From Phlegmacium glaucopus (lineage: Eukaryota > Basidiomycota > Agaricomycetes > Agaricales > Cortinariaceae), in the NCBI GenBank assembly GCA_015039465.1, contig MU130701.1, forward strand, positions 395,026 through 459,025: DNA of 64,000 bases, given 5' to 3'. The notes beneath the pieces are model-generated. The model did not search any database. It was not told the DNA's origin and was given only the letters and a program-made list of their open reading frames with translations. Each line of letters begins with the position of its first letter. Position 1 is the first letter of the stretch. Shown here in pieces: positions 22,793 through 36,553 of the stretch. The position numbers and the translations under genes were made by a program.

Positions 22793-25395
22793 TCACACAT
22801 TCGAATCCACAAGGCTCAGGTTCATCGGCATTGTAGGAGTTGTGCTGACCATGTCGACATTCGGCGTTATGATCGGTGTCATCTGCCAGACAACATTCTT
22901 GTCGGACAGGGAAAACTCGATCTTCTCCAATAGAAGTACCAAAATGACCTCTGAAAACCAAAAAAAAGGATCAATACTGAATTAACTTGATAAGGAATTT
23001 AACACGAACTCATTTCAAGTTGCGAGAACTTGAATCCACTCAACGAAGCAATTAAGATGCTTCAGTATGCGGCTGGGAGGGGGAGGAGAAGACCATAAAG
23101 AAAAAAATCTTACATGCATGACCTTCCACCACCGAGAAAGGTTAACCTGTAAAACAAAACGGGTTACCAATAGCATAACAAGTTACAAGAATGAAGTAAC
23201 TCACAAGTGCGAATACACGCCTGGAATACGCGCATTGATTAAAGAGTCAGGAAGCGGATTTAACCATCTCTCAGGTTTCCACTCGTATGCATCGGGTCCC
23301 CACATCTCGGGGTTACGGTTGGACCCAATGATGGACACGTGTATCCGTGTTCCCTTAGGAATTGGGAGGGCATTAATTTCTTTGCCGTTGGTACCCTTGA
23401 TTGGAACCGCCAGGGGTAAGACAATGTCACGCTGAGCACTATGCCAGTGATAAAGGTATTTGCAAAAGATATTGAGGAGCATGGAGATTACTCACTCTCT
23501 TTGGAGTACTGGTACTGGAGGGTAACTGGTGGTCATAAACGGTCATGCCAATACTGGGGTGAGAAAAGCAAAACATCTTACAGTCGTAGTGTCTCTCGGC
23601 AAATAGCATCCAGATATGGAAGGGAAACCAGAGTATCATAGCTAAGGTCTTTCCCCCCGTTCTCTTTTTTTGCATCCTGTATTTCTTTGCGGACCTTCTC
23701 CTGTACATCCTTATGAAGCGCGAGAAGATGAAAGATGCGTGAAAGAGCGCCTGATGTGGTGTCTGTAGCCGCAAAAGTCAAGGAACTTCAAATATGTGAG
23801 TTATTTCTCTGAAATAAATAAATAAATTTTAACTCACGTAACCTGACCCAGGAGCTCCGCGTCTGAAAGTTTATCTTCCTCTGAAGCCACCATGTTCGCT
23901 CTCACTAAAATATCATGGGTCTTCTGAGCGGCATACGACGAAAGACACAAGAAATCATACTTAGGATACTGATGATATCTTTCCCTCGACCTATCTGAGC
24001 AGCTAGGGCTTCATCACCCTCTTGAAGAGCCTTTTTCTTGCTCTCGAATATCTCCACAGATGTCTCGTGACAGACGTCGATGATATATCGAATCTGCTTG
24101 ACCCTCTCCAAAGGTATTAAGTTCACTATTGCCCTCCGGAAGCGGGCTGTTCCTATCTTTGTGACAATAGGCATCAACTCGCTCTGCACGGACAACATGG
24201 ACTTCGTTGACAAAGGTCTAAAAGTCGAGTGAATTCCATGATTTGTCTTTGGGTTTTGGATACGTACATTAGTTGCTTAGAAACATCAGCGAATCGATGT
24301 GGTACGGAGTCGTCAGCGAGGGTATCGAAGGAATAACCCAGTCCACTTCTTCCGATGAGTTCCAGCGCGCAGCGAGTCATCCATGCGATAACGTCAACCT
24401 GTGGTCATTAGAAATTATGAGGCCTGATGCCCTGACATCTAGACAAACCTCTTGTGGTCCGTTTGCGACTTTCTGCAAAAATGTATCCCGAAGCTAAACA
24501 GAAATGTTTGCTCCAGCAGATAACGGAGTAATAATGAGGTGTAGAGAGTCACCTTATGACCGACTTCGTAGAAAATGAGAACTAGAAATTAGAACTGGAT
24601 CAATAGGATGTCCCTAATTAAACGCAGAGCATTTGATATATACCCATTTCTCGCATATGAACAATAGAAAAAACTGGGTTTAACATCTTGCGTTGGACGC
24701 GGTGGCGTTCACCTGGATAACGCACGTCACCATCGTTTCCTCCCTTTTGGAGAAATATCATACCAGCCGATGAAAACATTCCCTCTCCAAACATCATACG
24801 AGTTATTCTGTAAAGGTTAGGAGGCATTAAATGCTCATCCGTCGAAATGTGGCAGAGGAGTACTTACTCTACTTTGCCTTTTGTGTCTCCGTAGAAATTT
24901 TGATCCTGATAAAAAATATCCGAAACTAAGGAGATAATGCAATAAAAAATTAGTTACTCACCTTTACCAGGACGTGATGGAGGGCCGTTGGATCGGAAAC
25001 ATACAAAAAGTTGGACTGGAACGCCTTTCAATGATATAGAACCTAGTACCAGATCTAAATGCACACCCCGAAAAATCCCTTGACTCTGATGACACCGCCG
25101 TCTATATGAGGAGGTAAAAAGTTAAATAGTAAATGAAGAAGCATCGGATAGATGACGGACAAGTTTCTACGATCTTCTTATGAAAATCCCATGCTTTGGG
25201 ATTGTACAAATCGGATAGAGATCCTTGTTCATGATGTGTTACGAGATGTATAAGCAGCCAACTCAATCGCTCACCTGTCCAGAACGATGAAGGCGAGGGA
25301 CCAGGAACATTGTCTAGCGCTGTCCTGGAGAAAAAGCGCCGTAGAAGTCGCCAGCAGGCCAGAGTCAGAAAACCGAAAACCAGTGCTTGAAACAT
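22793..25395 (-). CDS. Cytochrome P450 monooxygenase
   Basis: The start ATG at 25395 begins a membrane anchor (MFQALVFGFLTLACWRLLRR), followed by the hinge VPGPSPSSFWT. Many short introns divide the gene. Landmarks in order are SDLYNPKAWDFHKKIVET, an RHRVQRKMLNPVF segment (C-helix W/HR region), the I-helix AATDTTSGALSR, the K-helix ICRETLRL (ExxR), the PERW region KPERWLNPLPDS, and the haem loop FLGGGRSCIGFKFSQLEM, where Cys is the haem ligand and the exon junction falls between the I and G codons. The last exon ends ...LSLVDSNV at TGA 22793. All catalytic landmarks are present, so an active ER-anchored oxidase is likely. The subfamily and substrate cannot be told from sequence alone. Introns have GT...AG ends and keep frame. 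Confidence 0.9.
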
Positions 25396-25893
25396 GAGGA
25401 AGTAGTAGACCGGCGTTTCTAAAATCCACTACTGCTACTAGTATATATCTCTTTTGTAGCTACTTCTGTGGGAAGCGAAGGCATAAATTTAGACAAGTCT
25501 TCGGCGTTGGTGTACCTGTGTTGTCATGTTCATGAGAAAGTTGGGGAGTCGGGAGATATAGGATAATCCTCGAGCGCTTTCAGAGCCGGAATTTGGTACT
25601 AGGGGCCTTGGCTAAGTCTTGCGTCTGGTGGCGAACTCAGTGATGGAAAAGATAATTGTAGGTATGTTCTACTTGATCTGAAAGACTCCAATCCGTCCAC
25701 CCGTAATACAGGCTTTTTGATAGTATTGTGTGACTTTGAGTAGAGCGTTTAATTAGAATACGTGTGATTATAGAAAAGGGCGACAGATAAGGAAAGGGCA
25801 ATACACACCAGCGCTCACACCGGACAATCAGTGCCATTCCAAAAATATCCCGTCCCCGAGTTGGTAGTCGTACCTGACCAAGACAAAAAAAAA
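25396..25893. other. P450 upstream region
   Basis: About 500 bp 5' of the P450 start and 3' of the small unknown gene. A minus-strand frame (25637-25897) has no domain. I see nothing further. Confidence 0.4.
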
Positions 25894-26531
25894 TCACATT
25901 GAAACCGAGTAGTACGGCTCAATGCCCCGAACTTGGAATACAAATATCATTTTCTTTGTACAGTCGAACTCCCTCGTAACCCATACCCCTTGGTGAACAC
26001 AGGCTATGGGTATGGGGTTTGAGGGTAGTGTTAAAATGGGTCCCAAAATTCCATTAGAATTCTGAAAAATTTGGTGGTATATTTCTTGAGGCATGTTGAG
26101 CTGCTTTACGTATGACTAATAACGATAACGCACCAGGAGGCCGTCTGCTTCCAACAGCCTGAAGCATCGGATCATCGCCTATTTTGACACCTGTCTCTGC
26201 CATAACCTGTCGTCTACGTCCATTAGGATCATAAGAAGTGGACTGTGTTACGAAATAAAGTTCTGCTTGATCTACATTTTGAGCGGAAGTCAACGAGGAA
26301 CTCAAACTCGTAACCCAACCGAGAACGGCAGGTGTGAAGATCGGCGTGTTCGACTTTGGAGAAGGACAAGGAGGTCGTTAATTTTTCTGTCCAGACATAT
26401 AATATTCAGTGGGGAAAGACAAGGAGTTGTTCTTTGAACTCGAACAAGCCGAAAAAAGGCGATTTCTCGCATTTCTCACGCATAATTTCTAGACGACGGT
26501 GGCTTAGACCAACAACTGACGGCTCCTGCAT
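25894..26531 (-). CDS. Small hypothetical protein
   Basis: The proposed start ATG 26531 gives MQEPSVVGLSHRRLEIMREK. A 66-nt intron with a pyrimidine-rich 3' end leads to an open exon containing TPIFTPAVLGWVTSLSSSLT and PNGRRRQVMAETGVKIGDDP. A second intron with donor GTAAAG may join the last part, VHQGVWVTREFDCTKK to YYSVSM. The total is about 150-180 residues. No domain, signal peptide or membrane span is seen. It lies 145 bp downstream of the WDR59 stop on the same strand. Exon joins are tentative, and the alternative is a stop at 26054 without the last exon. Confidence 0.4.
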
Positions 26532-26675
26532 GCTGCTTCCCCGATAGTCTCTTTTCTTAACCCGAGACCCCGTTCGAATTTTATAGTATACATCTCCAGC
26601 CCATGCATCTTAGTAGTTAGTTTACTTGTTGCACGATAATCCAAAGAACAATTTTATCTGGAAACAACTCACATA

Positions 26676-29600
26676 TTACTCAGAAGGTAGAGCGAACATG
26701 GATGGGAAAGGAGGTGTCAGACCGAGCCTTGTAGAGGGACGCGTAAAAGGACCATCAGTTCCCGTACAGAAGCATCCACAGCCGGAAGGGCATATGGGAA
26801 CAGTAACATCCAACGAATTCCAGCATGAAATATGAGTCACATGTGAGCAACCCAGACAAGTACGCGAAAGACCTGTGAAAAAATAATCAGGTTATCATGA
26901 AGACAAAGAGAGGGAATATGGCTACCTTTGACAGGAAATCGGCAGATGGTACACTTGGGCATGACACAAGAAGTGCTGCAATGCATACATATATTGCTCT
27001 TCTCTGGAAGAATCGCCCTACAATCGTTTCGAGGGCACAGCCGGAGCAAACCTAGATATCATTGATAGTGGTCAAAATCAGGAGAAAATTAAAGGATTCT
27101 CTTCTTAACTGTGACTCACCGATGTGATATGGCACTGTATTTGGAACCAAACCATCCGGTTGGCGGTTTACAGCCTTCAGGAGTTCCAGGCGCTTATGGA
27201 ACAGCTGCCACCTGAACAACAATTCTGCATAAACATAGACGTTCAACTTGAATTGTTCCATAAGTTGAGGATCAAACAAAGGTTTAACACTAAAAGAAGA
27301 TGTACTCAGATTAGAATGTAATTAAAATATTAATGACTTACGTGTTCTCAAGGCAATCAGGCCCGAATAGGACGATCTGGTTTTCATTAACAGAGGAACT
27401 TGAGTCCATAAAGCGTAGGTGTCGTCGATGGCCAGCAGAAGAAAACGAAGTCAAAAGTGGTTTCGATGGTTGTCGTACACCGTCATTCCAAGACTTGGGG
27501 GTTGTCGGCGTTTGTGTATGTAGCAAGGATCCTTGTCTCATTCGCCTTTGACGCAGTACCCCCACAGCTAGATCTGACCCTGTTCGCCCCAATTTCTCAG
27601 TGGACCTTGTAGCAACTGTTGATATTCCATAACTAGGAACGATCTCAGTCGGAGTCAAAAGTCCCTCTTTCCAAGTATCCTGCACCCCATTCATGAACTG
27701 CCGCATAGTACCCGCGTTGAACAAACTGGACCAAGATCCTCGAGATGAGTTGGAGGAAGAAAATGAAGGCGCTAATGAAGGCGCAACTGGAGAAGAGGGC
27801 AATCGTGGCCAGTCGGGGGAAGCCGGGCTAAAGAGATTGACAGCAGATTTCGTGAGGCTGAAATAGTCCAAACCAGCCATCCGAAGAGGGACGGCCGTGG
27901 TGGGGGTTGAGTTTTTCACTGTGCTTATACTTGGAGGTGGGATGGCTCCAAGCTCCGTCTGAAGCACTAGCATGGATAACATCGCAAGCATCTGCACATC
28001 CTTTTCTTTCACATAATCCTGATACCTAGTCATCCAAAACGTTGCTGCATGAGTAACGTTCCAAGAGAACAAACCGAAAGTTCACATACATTCCAGTTAT
28101 GACCCGAGCAGCCAACACATCCGAGGTAAAAGACGCCCGACGCCATCTCTTGTTTTTATCATCAGGATGGTCCCGTTCTCGAAACAACAGTTTGAGGGTC
28201 CGAAAGACTCGTTCATGATCATATCTTCCATGATGCCTAGCAGCCACCGCATTCACCTCGCACACATCTGCCAACGACCCTGAGCTAACCGTAAAAACGT
28301 ATTCATCTGCAACTTTTCTATCAGCTCCAGCGATATTATTTGTACTCGTCATGAACACAATGCTCCGCCTAGTCGGAAAAACAGAATATTTTTTTGAAGG
28401 GTCATCATTTGAATATTTCGTCTCAGAATCGCGACGAGCTTTTGGTACAGTCAAGAGGTTTGTCATGGCTCGAAGGATGTTACTGCGCGTTTCGGGTTGC
28501 TTCGGGTCGATCGGTGCTACAACACGGTCAGTAGCTGCAAGACCTAGTCGACGAACAGCATCTGAGACCAAAGCCGGGGATCGCAAGTAGCTAGCCTTCT
28601 GTGGAGAGGGTTGTTGTTGCTCCTGCTTCTCTTCGGGAGGTTCGGTAGTTTCGTCATTCATGGAAGAAGGATTCGTGAGCCCTCTCAAGACATTGCGAAC
28701 GATGCGAGGGGGCGCTCTGAAGAAAGCGATGAGCTCGCCTATAGATAATCACAATCAACACAGGAAAGATATTGCAGAGTAAAGCACATACCATTAGGCC
28801 CAAAAGCTCCTTGAGATGACCTTGGTTCGGCCAAATTTTTGTGATTCCGTAATAACGAAACAGTTATTTCTCGACCATCACCTCCATTGTCGTCGTCTGA
28901 GGACTCCGAGTCCATCAGATCACGATCATTGACTCCTTGCTCTGCGAAAAGAAGAAACCGGAGACACGGTTCTAAACAGGGTCGTTTCCTTTCTCGAATG
29001 CGACGTAGGTGCTTCAAAATGAATGCACGATCTCTCATTAAGATTAGAGGGTTTCGTTCGAGTTCGACAAGGGGTGTCCCATGGGGATGAGGTGCTAGGG
29101 GATATTCACGAGGGAAGGTGAAGGTGATTCGCATGAAGACGGAAGATTTCTCGCCCCAAGGACCGTGTAAGCCGAGAGTACAGGTCCGCTTTTTTGTTAA
29201 ATCATGCTATATTAAATCGAACAAGTTAGTTATAATCCCCAGAAACGATGATGAAAGCCCAACTTTCTCAAGTTTGATCTTGGACGCTGCCAGCTTTGTC
29301 AGAACGCTTGTAATCCTGAGAAATGTTAGCATTTAAGACAAAGAAAAGGTCTTTCAGAGACTCACTCATCTTGTAAAGACTGACTCCCGTCTCCATCTTT
29401 CTCATCGCTAACCGCCCGACTTAAACTTCCACTTCTCTGCCTCACTCCAATATTGCTAGCACTTCTTTCAGGCCCAGAAGAAGCTCTTGACACAGAAGTT
29501 AGTCTCGAAGGAGCGTCACTACCCGTCCCACTTGAATTACTCCCATGCTTACTCCCAACTTTGACACTAGCCAGCCAATCAAGTTGATCCACCTGACCAA

Positions 29601-31707
29601 CGCTCTTCAAACTTACGCCTCCTTTGCTCATCGTTCCTCCTGTACTCTGTCCCATCATCACGGTAGGCTTAAGGGTGGCACTGGTAAGTGTGGGAGTGAC
29701 ATCTCTGTTATCCTCGCCTTGTGGAGGACTAAAAGGAGGGCCTAAACCGTAGGTGCTTGTCAGCACAGTCCTTGGTGGTTGTGGAGCTCTGACTTCGGCA
29801 AGGATTCCTCGGGGTCCGATAGGTGCTGAGAGAACAGGGAAATATGCTCGTCCTTCGGGTAGATTGCGGGGAGCATCGATGGTTTCCAATTCGTTGCGAG
29901 TTAGTTTGGGTCGGCCGCGCACTATGTCAGGTACATGACCAACTTTCTGCAAGATCATTGAAATGAATAGGAGTGGTCATGGGGTTATGATAAATATGCG
30001 CATACATGCATAATTTCTGCATCAATAGGCCAGAATCGGAGAGTACGGTCTTTCGACCAAGTGATTAATTGAAAATCCCCTACGGTGCTGATAAGAACGA
30101 GGAGGACAGATATAGTCAACGCAAATACCATTATTGCCCTTCCTCCAAACGAACTCCTTCACTACATCCGAATGACCTTCGAAAGTCTCGATAAGGTCCT
30201 CATTTGCTCCATACATCTCCAGCGTCGTTTCACCCCTTTGCGGAAGGCTCAGAACACCTTCTCCAAAAGGCAAATTCCTCGCTCTCCAAACAGGATAAGT
30301 GGTCTGTATGCATGTTTTAGGCTCGGGGTTTGCTTGAGAATTAGTTGAATTAATGTCCCAGGTCTTGATTGACTTGTCAAGAGAACAGGTCACGATTTCG
30401 TTACTACGACGACGAGACCAGTCAATACCGTATATCTTGGATGAATGAGCCCGGATCCTAGTAACAGGAAGAGAACCTTTCTATAGGAAGTTAAGGATAT
30501 GTGCATTGACTGACGAAAATGTTTGGGACTTACGCGACGGTCCCAAACCAAGACTTCATTTGAGTGTGACGACGCGAGAAAGTTTCCGTCTTGATAATTC
30601 CATTTAACTTGGGTACCTCCTGCTGTGGGGGAAACAAAATGTCAGAGAAGGTAGACCAGGGAAGCTGTGCGCATACATTCAAAAGCGGATAAACCTAGAA
30701 CAATCATTTAATTTGGAATCGAGGCAAAACCGATACGCGGCTAACCAAAGATAGGTTTACGAGGCGTTCGTAGGTCCCAGGCCCAAACCCATGAGTCAAT
30801 GCCCGTGCTGACGACAAGGTCACATTCTGTTGTATGCCAGTTGATATCGGTGATGGCCCGATAATGAGACGTTAATATATGCTCAATAGACGTTTTGCCG
30901 GAGAGACGTAGATTCCAAATCAGCCTTGATAATAAGTAGTGTGAGCCAACAATTAGAGACATTCAAAAAATTGAACAAACAATTTCTCGCTTGATGTAGA
31001 AACGATATACTGAGCGTGACTGGGATGGGGGTTCCATTGAACGTCAGCTACGTCCCAGGTACCGCCTTGAGGGAGAAAGCGGGGAATGCTGAATCGTGAC
31101 TCAAGGTCGATTATGAAAAGCCCTCTTCGCCTATATCACATCATTAGTAGAACATAAGGGATAGGAGCTACAGAAGTGATAACATACGCTGCAAGAACGA
31201 TGTCGCGTGAAGCAGGGCTTATACTCATCTAAAGAGGTCGTATTCATTAACTCTCCGGACCTCTCTATGCATGAAAATTAGGTTTACATTACCGACGGCA
31301 TCCCCAACCAACTTTTTCACGTTGATTTCCCAGCTTGAACGAAACCCTTTTCCTTCTTCCGGTGAGTCCAGAACTTTCGGCGCGACAACATCACGTTGCT
31401 CAGGCTCGGGCGGTCGTGGTTTACGAGCACGTTGGAAAGATTCAGGTGTTGAAGGTCCAAAAGACGGTCCACGCGTTCTTGAAAGGCTCGATGTTCCAGC
31501 CCAATCTACCGATAAACATGCAATGGAGTTTCCGCCGTAGATTCTGGAACGGCGTTCTGATCGAGGTAGGGAGTTAGGTGTGCGTCTGGCTTCAAGTTCT
31601 GGGATGGATGGTGTCCATGAAGGTCTCCGAGCAGCCAAGACGCTGTCAGTGGGAACACGAACTTCGTTCTCAGGTGGCTCGATGACTGGTGAAGGCTGTT
31701 GTGACAT
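26676..31707 (-). CDS. MTC5: WDR59/Mtc5-like SEACAT (GATOR2) subunit: WD40-RWD-zinc domain
   Basis: A large multi-exon gene. From the start MSQQPSPVIEPPENEV, the first exon leads into WD40 blades: SRDIVLAA, WDVADVQWNPHPSHAQYIVS, HYRAITDINWHTTECDLVVS, SWVWAWDLRTPRKP, IYGIDWSRRRSNEIVTCSLD and DFQLITWSKDRTLRFWPID. A Ser/Thr/Pro linker follows, then an RWD domain around ITFTFPREYPLAPHPHGTP. The C-terminus has a cysteine-rich zinc module (CPRNDCRAIL, CMHC, CTICRFPVKG, then CLGCSHVTHISCW and CPSGCGCFC) ending at TAA 26676. This order is diagnostic of WDR59 (Mtc5/Sea3 in yeast), part of the vacuolar SEACAT/GATOR2 complex that opposes SEACIT and promotes TORC1 activity. Roughly 1,300 residues after splicing, in the family range. 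Exon boundaries were not all fixed. Confidence 0.9.
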
Positions 31708-31906
31708 GGGGACGGAAAAGCTGTTCTGAATCTCCTCCAGTTTGCATATACCAACAGCCGCCTACGCGCCGCACTTAAAGTTATATGTTGTTGGCGAAAG
31801 CCAGGTCAGCAGTTTGGACTCGATTTGGACAGGCTTTGATCCATAATCTAATCTAATCTTATCACAAACAACAACAGTGAGGCTCAGCCTCTTCTAATGA
31901 TTTGAT

Positions 31907-33415
31907 TTACCAACCACGTCTTGCAAAATCTTCTAAAGTATCTTTAGTAGTTTCGAGCTTGGTTCTAAACTTTATCCCCAAAATACTAGCTTCCTTGGAC
32001 TTGTCATATGTGGTCATGTATACGGGCTCCGAGTCGCCTTGGGTAGTAATCTCTGGGAATCCTGGCCGGAATGTACGAGAGGGCAGTGGCGAGGGCGAAA
32101 GAGAGTTGGCAACATCAACTATAAAGTGAAGAGATCAGCTTTTCTTTCCTATGAATATCACGTTTAATGAACCCATACCCCATTCTTGCCAATTATAGCC
32201 CCCTTATGTCAACATACATTGAGTATCACTAGAAAAGTTGATTGACATGAAGCTCACCGCTCGTGGTTATAATCCTCTGGCCTCCAGCTGCATCTTTTTC
32301 CAGTGCAAGCACATGGGCGAGAGCGGTATCACGCACGTCGACCCATGAGGTTGATTGAGAAAGGGCTTCTTTGGTTTTAGGGGAGTCGGCGACTACCATG
32401 TCATACCATGTCTGCAACGAGGTATTCAAAGACGAGGAAGATGTAACTTGATGGATGGGTGGCTGGGTATCAACTTATCAGAAGACTGTCCTTTGTCCAG
32501 ATAAAAACTTTGCTCACTCCGAACACCTGTTTTTGGAAAATAGTGTCTATCAGCAGTTGGCTAAATCCTTTAAAAGAAAAAAAACGAACATATGGAGGGT
32601 TAATAACCGCTAAATCCCATTGAATCTGGGACTTGTGCTGCTCGTGAAACTCCCAAGCACCTGATTACCATTGTAAGTGACATCGGAAGACAAGATAGCC
32701 AAAGAAACCACTTTTTTCAGCTAAAGTCTTCGAAGCACGATACATTATTATATAAGGGCTCTTATTACCCTTCTCCTGGACTTCTTTGATAGCGGTTTCG
32801 TTCCAATCGCGTTCACTAAATACGGTAGGCTCGGATGGTGGGAATCGTATAACCGACGCGCAGGAGGAAGTGATAACAATGCGTTGCACCTGAGATCTTA
32901 TCAAAAGTCGGGATAAAATACGCATATATTTACAATAACAGAGAGCATACCCATGTTTCAATGCGCTTTTGAGCATTCCGAGTGTTCCCTGAACGGCAGG
33001 CTTGATGACATCTACACAGAATGTTTAATACATAGGACAAATACATTGAACAATTTTTGCGCACCTTCGGGTTCCTTGATATCTTGAGGGAAAGGTGAGG
33101 CCGTATGTTCAATTGCATCTACACCTTTGACTGCCTCGTCAAATGCTCCTTCCTTAAAAGTCAAGATCAGGTCAGATATATAGTCGAAAGGCACTAATTA
33201 CCCACCTTTGTAATATCATCCACAACTACAACTTCAAACTTATCGCCATATCCAAGCGATTTAAAGTAGTCTATCATGAATTTTCCCTTGTCTTCAGTAC
33301 GCGCGGTGCCTCGAACTGTATAACCTCTTTCGAGAAGAGTGCGCACTACCCACATGGCGATATATCCATTTGCGCCTGAAACCAAGACTTTAGATCCTTT
33401 GCTAACAGAGGGCAT
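31907..33415 (-). CDS. NAD(P)-dependent reductase, extended SDR (GRE2/ketoreductase type)
   Basis: The N-terminus MPSVSKGSKVLVSGANGYIA has the Rossmann GxxGxxG-type loop (GANGYIA), followed by ARTEDKGKF (NADP-like Arg). Next come GVDAIEHTASPF, VQRIVITSSCASVI (catalytic Ser region) and YRASKTLAEKS, the YxxxK active-site pair. Then come NPPYVFGP near 32590, SWVDVRDTALAHVLALE, and a C-terminus DFARRGW ending at TAA 31907. Around seven small introns divide it. The family reduces aldehydes and ketones such as methylglyoxal or 3-methylbutanal, or carries dihydroflavonol-reductase-like activity; the substrate here is unknown. It ends 200 bp upstream of the WDR59 start and starts about 90 bp downstream of the cullin stop, all on the minus strand. 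Confidence 0.88.
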
Positions 33416-33504
33416 CGTTGTTTGAGGTTCACTGATGAGAGTTCAAGTTGTAACCGTTATCTAATCAGGTGGCTATATATGGGAATAGAATTCTTTAATA
33501 ATAA

Positions 33505-36500
33505 TCACGCAATATACTTGTACCGAGTCCTGTCATCTTCGCTTCTCTCCAAATATTCCCCTTCCACCAATACATCAATCCGTCTCTTGATACTATCAAC
33601 TTGGGGCACGAAATGACTCTTCACAGCATCAATTGTAGCCGCCTTAAGGTGCTCATATGCCATCTCCTTGCGGGCCTTCATAATACGAACAATAGCAGCA
33701 TCTAGAGCGAATTTCCTATCGTCCTCGATAGATTTATTTGTCCGTTTCGATTCTTCGGGCTGTATTAAAAAGGAATAAGTATATGTGCAACAGTGCAGTC
33801 CGATGATACAGCCTCTAAGAAAAGAGAAGGTAGGGAAAGAAGGAAGTAACATACCGAAACTTTGACTTGAATGGAATTAATGTGTACTTTCGATCTAGGA
33901 TCATCGAAATCGGCATTAAATTTGAATACGTCGGTGTCATTGACATCTTTGCCCGCTGGTAGCTTCTTCAAAACTTTCTTCTTCGCACAAGCCAAGCTCT
34001 GCAATACCCGCCTCAATTCTGCATCATCTGGCCATGACTCCGGGTAAGTGGGTTAAGCAAAATGCAAAATAGTGTAGAGATCTCACCCATATTTGCCTGC
34101 TCCTTGATATCCACAAACGGTATTTCTGTGGTTTCATTGAATAGCAAGAGAACAACGGCTTGGTACAAGCTAACAGATAGTTCTTTCGTCCCTGCTTTGA
34201 ACTGAGCTTTCAAAGTTACGGTGCCGAGTGAATGAATCCAGTCGAGGACACGGCCAGAATGTTTAGACTTGTAATACTCGCCATATCTTGTCAGATCTTC
34301 TTGCATCTATATCATTAACTTAGCCAGAATAGAAGGCGGCAGGGTGGCGGGAAAAACTTACATTCGGCGGCAGATCTACAGTATGCTTCTGCGCCGTAAA
34401 CGGCCAAGCACTGCGCTGTAGAACCATGGCAGTTAAAAGGTGTCCAGCATTATCCTCTGGCAATTTGGAATGGTATTCCCGCATTGCCTCTCTCGAAAGC
34501 GCCAAATCCTTGAACATATCTTCTCCCATTCCAAACTCAGGATCATAATCTAGAATAAGATAGCATTTGTTCAGCAAAATAGAAACATCGAAGGCAACAA
34601 GAGCGAACGAACCATGTTTCAGTTTTTTCAACATCGCAACTTCGAAATCATCCGAAGCCGTCTTGTCCAACAATAGTCGCTTCGCGAGCGACCGGTGATA
34701 GAAGGTCCTAAACACATCTTTGTCATCTGTGAACCTATACAGGGCCAGCGCCGAGTCCAAGAGAGCCTGAAACTCGGCATCACTCGTCGATCCTTGTCCT
34801 TTCCTCATAGCCTTGTCGAGATATTTTGCTATCATTTCAGCTGGTTTGTTGCGTCGAGCTTTGAACCCAACAGCGAAGGCGTCAGTGAGAGCATAAACGA
34901 AATCTTGGTCTGGTAGCTTAACCGGGAGCTCGCTGGTGGAGGCGACAGGAGTGGTGGAGGATCCAGTAGCAAGTGCAGGGAGCGCATCCTTTTCACAGAT
35001 GAAGGCAAAATTCATGGCTCTGTCCGCTAGCGCTTTGAATTCAAGTAATCTTTGCACCATCTCTTCATCCCGAGCCACATCCTCGACGATATTAGCAACT
35101 GAGGCCTAAGGAATAATATATATATGAATGATCTCCCATGATAAAAGACGAAGTACATACTCGGATATAATTTCGGAACGCATCACATAGTGATTTGGTA
35201 CCTGCGACCCTTGCAAAGAGCATATACATGGACGCCAATGCTGCAAAATCTTTGTCGCCCATAAAAGCTGCCAAAGCTACAGTGATTTGAGTGATGAGCA
35301 GTCTATCGTTGGCAAGATAAGCATAGACAATACTTTTCTCGGAAATCCATTCCATTTTGCCACCCCAAAAAGCATTTTCAGTAGCCTCGCGGACCAAAGT
35401 CCAGGCGGTAACAGGTAAGATCGCTTTTGAACGATTGATCTCCTCGTCGATGCGTTCCTTGCCATGTCTGAAGAATTCCTTGGGATTGTATTTTAAAGCT
35501 TCCGCTTGTTCCGCAGATTCAGCCAGGTAGAAAGAACGCGTCATGGTTATGTAGAATTCTTCAAATGCTGAGTATTGTTTATATGTAAGCAGATGATGAA
35601 TGAGGTCCTGCACCACAGTACAATCGTTTTGCGCATTGCCGCTGTTTCTGCACGTTTAGAAAATAGGAGGTTAAAAGAAAAATTTAAATGCCCACCCCTT
35701 ACGCCGTTGGCCGTTTAACCAATCCTGAACTGCCGTTCTCAATCTCTCTGCGATCTGCGGATTACCAAAGATTCGATCATTAACAAGAAGGTATGCAAAG
35801 TCACTGTAACACAGGCTTAGAAAAGGTATCCTTTTTCAAGCCGAAAAACTAACCGAATGTGCAAAACATCTTTCGAATGGAGGACATAGACTTGGTCTAA
35901 ATAGGTCAATAGTGACCGAAGTAAGCTCTAGAACAATTTGTGACCCTGCATTCACTCGATATCGCGATTCAAAGCTCACTATCTGGTCATCAAACCATTT
36001 TAGAGCTTTATTGAAAGATGTGATCCATTTCGTTTCTGTCTCCGTGGACTCTGTGAGAACTTTAGATAAACGTCCGATCGACTGGTCAAGTTCAATCCTC
36101 AGGATGTTGTACAGTTCATCACCCAGGTGGGAAACCATAATGACTGAGCGACATGCATTATAAATCCCTTCATATGTGGCAGGAATCGTGTCATCTGGAC
36201 CAGGGAGCCTTGTGAGAATAGTTCGAATGCAGCGTCGAAGTAGTGCAAGTTGCTTATCGCCAGCTGGTAAAGGACTTTCTATCAAGGAAAGTATGAGATC
36301 GAGTGTGCTTCAATCCGAGACACACACCATGATCGCCAATTATTTGAATCTGGATAGGTTTTCCTGGTTTCTGAGTAGCAGCAAGGGCAGGCTTTGGTCT
36401 AGAAGCGGAGGCAGAGTCAGAGTTGATGTCCAATCGAGCAACTTTGCGAGGATGAGAATCCGACCCATCGACATTCTCGACCGCCGTAGGTCGTATTTCA

Positions 36501-36553
36501 GATAAACCATTTGAAGTTTGAGGGAGGGAGAGGAGGAGGAAGACACTGGTCAT
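33505..36553 (-). CDS. CUL4: Cullin-4, scaffold of CRL4 ubiquitin ligase
   Basis: The start ATG 36553 gives MTSVFLLLSLPQTSNGLSEI and a short Ser/Pro-rich leader with KVARLD. Cullin repeats follow: YEGIYNACRSVIM, LLTYKQYSAFEEFYITMTRS, KYNPKEFFRHGKERIDEEIN. The cullin homology domain has KPAEMIAKYLDKAMRKGQG, DDKDVFRTFYHRSLAKRLL, EFGMGEDMFKDL, a WPF segment and LSVSLYQAVVLLLFNE. The C-terminal WHB/neddylation domain has AAIVRIMKARKEMAYEHL, where the Lys of RIMK is the expected NEDD8 site, and ends YLERSEDDRTRYKYIA. The C-terminal pattern favours cullin-4 over cullin-1 or -3. CRL4 with DDB1 acts in DNA repair, replication licensing and heterochromatin. Many small introns are present. It is divergent from the PH-CRIB gene, with 139 bp between starts. 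Confidence 0.9.
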
